A stretch of DNA of 33,084 bases from Alphaproteobacteria bacterium (GTDB taxonomy: Bacteria; Pseudomonadota; Alphaproteobacteria; Micavibrionales; Micavibrionaceae). The notes beneath the pieces are model-generated. The model saw nothing but the letters and a program-made list of their open reading frames with translations, made no database searches and was not told where the DNA came from. The first letter of the stretch is position 1; every line of letters begins with the position of its first letter. A program made the position numbers and the translations under genes. This document shows, in pieces, positions 27,798 to 33,084 of this stretch. The stretch is from contig JALEGH010000065.1 of assembly GCA_022763065.1 (NCBI GenBank), positions 1-33,084 on the forward strand, written 5' to 3'.

Positions 27798-28694
27798 TTA
27801 AGCTTTTTTATAGGCTGGCACATTATCGTAGGATTTCATAAATTTTTTCAAGAGCAGTTCATGAATTTTATCATAAACCTCTTCACTGGGTGCGGAGATC
27901 AGCCCTCCCCACTCATCACCCGGATGATAAAGCGACCTATCCCATTTGCGGACATAGCCGCCCGCCTCTTCCAACATCATCGCACCCGCCAGATGATCCC
28001 AAGGGCGAATACGTGAATATAACGAAAAGAACGCATCTCCATTTAAAATATCCATATATTCGTGTGCACAGCAAACATATGTTTCAACATTACCAAACTC
28101 ATCGTCTAAAATATCTTTCAAATCATCCCGCATCTGTTTTGGCAAAAACATCCGACTGATAAATCCGCGTGTGTCTTTTAAGGGTTCATCCATTTTGGGA
28201 TAGCTCACCCGTTTACCCGCAAGCTCCACCCCGCTTCCGCGCTCTGCAATCGCCATGCGATCCCCCGGAATATCTAAAATCCAGCCCTGTATCACCTGCC
28301 CCTTATGAACGAGCGCCAGAATGGAGCCAAACTTCTCATCACCTGTGGCAAAATTATGCGTGCCATCCACCGGATCAATCACCCAGATATAACCCTCCTC
28401 CTTGCCCAGAACGCCCAGATCCATCTCCCCTTTGGAGACGGCCTCTTCCCCCACAACGTGAGAACCGGGAATAACATCTTTACAAATTCTGGTCAGATCA
28501 ATTTCTGCTTCTTCATCGGCGATCGTGACCAAATCCGTAGGGCCAGTCTTTGTGTTCACCTCATGATCTGCCAGTTGACGAAAACGCGGGGTAATCTTGC
28601 TTGCTGCCACCTCACGAATAAAATCAGCTACTTTTTCAGGATCAACATGCGGCATAGGGAAAGGCTCCTTCAAATCTATTTTGATTTTCCTCAC
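27798..28694 (-). CDS. Inositol monophosphatase family protein
   Basis: 298 aa; VIDPVDGTHNFATG, RIRPWDHLAGAMMLEEAGG. Start may be internal MPHVDPEKV (28655). Confidence 0.93.
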   Translation of the reverse strand: MRKIKIDLKEPFPMPHVDPEKVADFIREVAASKITPRFRQLADHEVNTKTGPTDLVTIADEEAEIDLTRICKDVIPGSHVVGEEAVSKGEMDLGVLGKEEGYIWVIDPVDGTHNFATGDEKFGSILALVHKGQVIQGWILDIPGDRMAIAERGSGVELAGKRVSYPKMDEPLKDTRGFISRMFLPKQMRDDLKDILDDEFGNVETYVCCAHEYMDILNGDAFFSLYSRIRPWDHLAGAMMLEEAGGYVRKWDRSLYHPGDEWGGLISAPSEEVYDKIHELLLKKFMKSYDNVPAYKKA

Positions 28695-29946
28695 TAATAT
28701 GCACCAAAAGTTTCACTTTGTCGCCCTCTTTGCTCTGAATGCGCTCCAGCACTTGCGCATGATCATAAAGCCACGCCAGCGCCTTACCGTCATAAACAGG
28801 CAAATCATAACTCACACACACATGATGACGGGAGAGGAACTCATCAATTCGCGCCAATAACAGCTCCACCCCCTCCCCCGTATGGGCCGAAACAGGAAGT
28901 ATCTGATCATTAAATTTCGCGGCGCGTTTAATATCATTCAGGCGCACTTGCGGACAGATATCGCATTTATTCACCACCTCAAATATCCGGAGGTCCTGCT
29001 CATACTCAATCCCCAGATCCGCCATAATATCTATGACATCTTGTCTGTGCGCTTCAAAATTATCCTGCGCGCTGTCACGCACATGCAAAATCACATCCGC
29101 ATATTGCACCTGATCCAGTGTCGCACGGAAAGCTTCCACCAAGTGCGTAGGCAAATCGGTGATAAAGCCCACTGTATCGGAAAGGATCACCTCCCGCCCG
29201 GAAGGCAGTTCAATCCGGCGCATGGTCGGGTCAAGCGTCGCAAAGAGCAAATCTTTAGCGAATACTTCCGCGCCCGTTATCCGGTTAAAAAGCGTTGATT
29301 TCCCCGCATTGGTATAACCCACCAAGGCCACCGTAGGAAAAGGAACCTTCTCCCGCGCCTTACGGCCCAAATCGCGGGTCTTGCGTACCTTGGCTAAATC
29401 CTTTTTGAGACCCGTAATTTTATCCGCGATAATCCGCCTGTCGATCTCTAATTGCCGTTCCCCCGGACCGCCCATAAATCCGGCTCCACCGCGCTGCCGT
29501 TCAAGGTGAGTCCATGACCTTACAAGACGGGACTTTTGATATTCTAGGCTCGCCAATTCAACTTGAATACGCCCCTCTTTGGTCTGCGCGCGCTCCCCGA
29601 AAATTTCAAGGATAAGACCTGTACGGTCAATAACTTTGGCTTTAAGTTCTTTTTCAAGGTTACGCTGCTGAACCGGAGAGAGCGTATGGTTCACAAAAAC
29701 AATATTCGGCTCATACCCTTCAACGGTAATGGCGATATTTTCCCGTGTGCCTTTGCCTAGAAAACCCCCCGGATCAATGCGCCCGACATTGACCTTCATT
29801 GTTTCCACGATATCAAGATTGATTGCCACGACTAAACCTTCGGCTTCTTCCATCGCCTGAAGAATTTGCCCTTCGCTTGACTTATCGCTCCCCATAACCG
29901 GGTGAACAATCAGAACTTTTTCTACTATTTTTTGATGATCAAACAA
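28642..29946 (-). CDS. hflX: GTPase HflX
   Basis: 434 aa; GGAGFMGGPGERQLEIDRR, VALVGYTNAGKSTLFNRIT, SDTVGFITDLPTHLVEAFRATL. Confidence 0.97.
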   Translation of the reverse strand: MFDHQKIVEKVLIVHPVMGSDKSSEGQILQAMEEAEGLVVAINLDIVETMKVNVGRIDPGGFLGKGTRENIAITVEGYEPNIVFVNHTLSPVQQRNLEKELKAKVIDRTGLILEIFGERAQTKEGRIQVELASLEYQKSRLVRSWTHLERQRGGAGFMGGPGERQLEIDRRIIADKITGLKKDLAKVRKTRDLGRKAREKVPFPTVALVGYTNAGKSTLFNRITGAEVFAKDLLFATLDPTMRRIELPSGREVILSDTVGFITDLPTHLVEAFRATLDQVQYADVILHVRDSAQDNFEAHRQDVIDIMADLGIEYEQDLRIFEVVNKCDICPQVRLNDIKRAAKFNDQILPVSAHTGEGVELLLARIDEFLSRHHVCVSYDLPVYDGKALAWLYDHAQVLERIQSKEGDKVKLLVHISEENQNRFEGAFPYAAC

Positions 29947-29948
29947 GC

Positions 29949-30203
29949 CTAGCTTGCTTCTTCACCTTCTTCATGAAGGCTTAGCGGACCGCCCGGCATA
30001 ATGGTCGAAATCGCATGCTTATAAATAAGTTGCACATGTCCCTCACGACGCAAGAGCATGGAAAAATTATCAAACCATGTGATAATCCCCTGAAGTTTCA
30101 CCCCATTCACCAAAAAAACGGTCACGGTCATTTTTTCCTTGCGGACTTTATTGAGAAAAACATCTTGCAAGTTTTGGGATTTTTCTTTTGCTTTATCAGG
30201 CAT
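29949..30203 (-). CDS. hfq: RNA chaperone Hfq
   Basis: 84 aa; [57 protein letters not shown]. Confidence 0.98.
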   Translation of the reverse strand: MPDKAKEKSQNLQDVFLNKVRKEKMTVTVFLVNGVKLQGIITWFDNFSMLLRREGHVQLIYKHAISTIMPGGPLSLHEEGEEAS

Positions 30204-30278
30204 GGTAAGTGGTCCTTATTCTTATTGTTTTTATGAAACCTTATCGTTTACGTGCGCTTTATACCAGTATTGCATCAT

Positions 30279-30971
30279 TCAGCAAGCTTTATTTGCCGGA
30301 AAAGGAGCGTCTTTTTTGATGTCCTGTATAAATTCCTTCAAACTATGATAGCTAAAATCCGGTTGGTATTTTTTTATCAAATCAGGTCTTGGCTTATCCG
30401 ATTGAATAAACGCAACAGGACATTTTGCATTACGAGCGCAGAGCAAATCCGTTTCCGTGTCGCCTATATACAAAACATCTTGAGGTTCCAAACCGGCATC
30501 CAGATTATTCATTGCGTCTAACAAAGGATCGGGTGCAGGCTTGTCTTTTGCCGCAAACCCGGCTCCGATCACACTATCAAAATAGCTTTCCCAGCCCAAA
30601 TGCTCTATTTCCTTACACAGAAAATCATGGCGCTTATTACTGACAACCGCCAACCTATGAGAAGCCTTCAACTGCTCCAATAATTCAAGCGCACCGGTCA
30701 TAGGCGAAAGATAAGATAAATGATGCTCTCCTACAAACTCATAGAGAATTTCCTGCGCCTGATCAGCGTTTTCACCATAAATTTCAGGATAATATTCACG
30801 TGCGGATTTGCTGGCCTGACCCAAAAAGTCATCCATCGTCCACAGCTCTAAATCAAAATGCTGCCGGACATGATTATGCGCATCCAAAATCAAATCACAT
30901 GTATCGACGAGGGTTCCGTCCCAGTCAAAAATGACGGCATTGTAAGAATTTATATTTAAAAATTTTTTCAT
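30279..30971 (-). CDS. HAD-family hydrolase (phosphoglycolate phosphatase-like)
   Basis: 230 aa; FDWDGTLVDT, VVSNKRHDF, KPAPDP, YIGDTETDLLCARNA. Confidence 0.9.
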   Translation of the reverse strand: MKKFLNINSYNAVIFDWDGTLVDTCDLILDAHNHVRQHFDLELWTMDDFLGQASKSAREYYPEIYGENADQAQEILYEFVGEHHLSYLSPMTGALELLEQLKASHRLAVVSNKRHDFLCKEIEHLGWESYFDSVIGAGFAAKDKPAPDPLLDAMNNLDAGLEPQDVLYIGDTETDLLCARNAKCPVAFIQSDKPRPDLIKKYQPDFSYHSLKEFIQDIKKDAPFPANKAC

Positions 30972-32348
30972 CTAAAACAAATCAACCGGTGCACAAAACA
31001 TTTTCTCAACCTTTGCCGCACGTCCCTCCGGCGCCATGATGACGACACGATCTTCTGCACGAATAGAATCATCAGCCTGCGGTATAATGACATCTTCCCC
31101 CCGAATGATCGCGCACACAAGCGTGTCCTTTGGAAATTTGATATCCCGAATGGGTGTATTCAAAACAGGAATAGATTCAGACGCTTCAATCTCAAGCACT
31201 TCCGCAAAATTATCAATCAGATTATAAACCGCCTTGACCCGTCCACGGCGCACATGCCGCATAATGGTCGACACCGTGATGGCCTTGGGCGACACAACCG
31301 CGCCCAACCCTAACGTCCCTGTCAGCGTTCCATATGATTCCTTATTCACAAGCGGGATCACCCGCGCGCAACCATATTGCCGCGCCAAAAGGGAAGACAG
31401 GATATTGGTCTCATCATCATCCGTCACCGCAATCAGAGTTTCGGCTTCCTTGATATTCGCCTCTTCCAAAACTTTCCGGTCCAGTCCCGATGCATTCAGG
31501 ACAATCACATCTTCCAAATCCTCGCTGAGCTTCGTTGCACATTCAGGATCTTTTTCGATGATTTTAAGACTAATCTCTTTTTGGGTTTGGCCTATGATTT
31601 CTGCCAAATTCTTACCGATCGTCCCACCACCTACAATAATCACATGACGGGCCTTTTGTTCCTCATGACCAAAACCCGATAAGATATGAGAAAGCTGTTC
31701 GGTCGCCGCAATAAAAAACACCTCATCCCCAATGAGCATCTGGTCATCTCCTCCGGGCACAAAAATCTTACCCGCACGCGAGATCGCCAAAATTTTCATC
31801 GCCGTATCGGGGAAAAGCTTCTTCAACTGCTTCAAAGGCGTATTCACAAGCGGGCAATTTTGTTCACACAACACACCGCACATATAGATGCGGTTTTCCG
31901 CCATGCGCACAACATCCGTTGTGCCGGGTACGGACAGACGCATCATCACCGCGTGCGCTACCTCTTGCTCCGGCGAAATAATCACATCAATAGGCAGATG
32001 ATCCCGGCTGAACAAATTGGCCCAGGCCGGATCACGAAAGACTTGATTACGGATACGGGCTATCTTTTTAGGAACACTAAATAAGGAATGGGCAACCTGA
32101 CACGCCACCATATTGGTCTCATCATGTTCTGTCACCGCCACGATCATATCGGCATCACGAATACCGGCAGCCACCAGAATTTCAGGATTAGACGCAGAAC
32201 CCAGCACGCCGTTCGCATCAAGCTCCATATTCACCTTGGCGATGACATCACGCTTATGATCAATCACGGTGACGTCATTGCTCTCACGGGCTAAATAGGC
32301 TGCAATATTAAAGCCAACCTCTCCCGCTCCACAGATAATAACACGCAT
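30972..32348 (-). CDS. trkA: Trk system potassium uptake protein TrkA
   Basis: 458 aa; two NAD-binding RCK halves (MRVIICGAGEVGFNIAAYLA; VIIVGGGTIGKNLAEII). Confidence 0.95.
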   Translation of the reverse strand: MRVIICGAGEVGFNIAAYLARESNDVTVIDHKRDVIAKVNMELDANGVLGSASNPEILVAAGIRDADMIVAVTEHDETNMVACQVAHSLFSVPKKIARIRNQVFRDPAWANLFSRDHLPIDVIISPEQEVAHAVMMRLSVPGTTDVVRMAENRIYMCGVLCEQNCPLVNTPLKQLKKLFPDTAMKILAISRAGKIFVPGGDDQMLIGDEVFFIAATEQLSHILSGFGHEEQKARHVIIVGGGTIGKNLAEIIGQTQKEISLKIIEKDPECATKLSEDLEDVIVLNASGLDRKVLEEANIKEAETLIAVTDDDETNILSSLLARQYGCARVIPLVNKESYGTLTGTLGLGAVVSPKAITVSTIMRHVRRGRVKAVYNLIDNFAEVLEIEASESIPVLNTPIRDIKFPKDTLVCAIIRGEDVIIPQADDSIRAEDRVVIMAPEGRAAKVEKMFCAPVDLF

Positions 32349-32369
32349 CAGATATGTCCTAAATTTTAG

Positions 32370-33084
32370 TTATGCTGATTTTTGAGAAAAAGGCATAACA
32401 TCCTGCCCACTATCCTGCTTGTCTCCTGCGGAAATATCAAGCGACTTTAATTTTCTATGCAAGGCAGAGCGCTCCATCCCGATAAATTTCGCCATTTTCG
32501 AAATATTTCCATCAAAGCGGGTCATCTGGGTTCCCAGATACTGCCTTTCAAACATCTCCCGTGCCTCGCGCAAGGGATGTCCATAATAATCAATTCCGTC
32601 TTCCTGTTTTGAATCTTGTGAAGGAGCACCATTTAGCTCGGGCGGTAAATGCTCCGGCAAAATTTTGCCCTTATTTTTTCCTGTGCCCTTATCAATATCG
32701 GGCAACATAATCGTCACCCATTCCATCACATTTTTAAGCTGACGCACATTCCCCGGCCAAGAACAAGAACTCAGCATACGGGCCGCTTCTTCGGAAAGAT
32801 CGCTCGCCTGCTGCCCCATCTGGGACGCGTAGTTTTTCAAGAAATACTCAGCCAGAGGAAGAATGTCATCCCGCCTTTTAGAAAGTGGCGGAATATCGAG
32901 CCTCACAACATTTAGACGGTAATAGAGGTCTTCCCTAAAATCCCCGTTCTGAATCAACAAATCCAAATCACGGTTGGTCGAGGCCAATACCCGCACATCA
33001 ATTTCCACAGCCTTCTGGGAGCCCAAAGGATAAATTTTGCTCTCTTGTAAAACACGTAAAATTTTTCCTTGTGTTTCAAGGGGC
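32370..33084 (-). CDS. ntrX: Sigma54-dependent response regulator NtrX (5' truncated by window edge)
   Basis: Frame open to window end (LETQGKILRVLQESKIYPLGSQKAVEIDVRVLASTNRDL); DFREDLYYRLNVVRLDIPPL; C-terminal HTH FDGNISKMAKFIGMERSALHRKLKSL. Confidence 0.9.
   Translation of the reverse strand, partial: PLETQGKILRVLQESKIYPLGSQKAVEIDVRVLASTNRDLDLLIQNGDFREDLYYRLNVVRLDIPPLSKRRDDILPLAEYFLKNYASQMGQQASDLSEEAARMLSSCSWPGNVRQLKNVMEWVTIMLPDIDKGTGKNKGKILPEHLPPELNGAPSQDSKQEDGIDYYGHPLREAREMFERQYLGTQMTRFDGNISKMAKFIGMERSALHRKLKSLDISAGDKQDSGQDVMPFSQKSA

Overview
A 33-kb alphaproteobacterial chromosomal segment; the order cannot be resolved from sequence alone. Core blocks: rimP-nusA-infB-rbfA-truB-rpsO-pnp (+ strand), fabA/fabB/fabI, metG/tatD, and hflX-hfq-HAD-trkA-ntrX (- strand). 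Accessory or orphan genes sit between the core genes: three tandem small membrane proteins between rbfA and truB; J-domain, SET-domain, HEAT-like and orphan genes; and a Nudix / YgjV-like / ornithine cyclodeaminase block that splits fabA from fabB-fabI. Points worth a second look: (i) the tandem paralogous small membrane proteins; (ii) a palindromic mini-insert that stays in frame inside truB; (iii) a possible three-way-junction leader before rpsO that shares a motif with the pnp leader; (iv) a perfect 12-bp hairpin covering part of the Shine-Dalgarno region of the YgjV-like gene; (v) four distinct palindromic repeat types; (vi) a recurrent TTGACAT -35 box before five accessory genes. I found no CRISPR array, tRNA, rRNA, transposase or integrase, and no clear multi-gene defence system. 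All family calls are from reading the sequence, with no database search.
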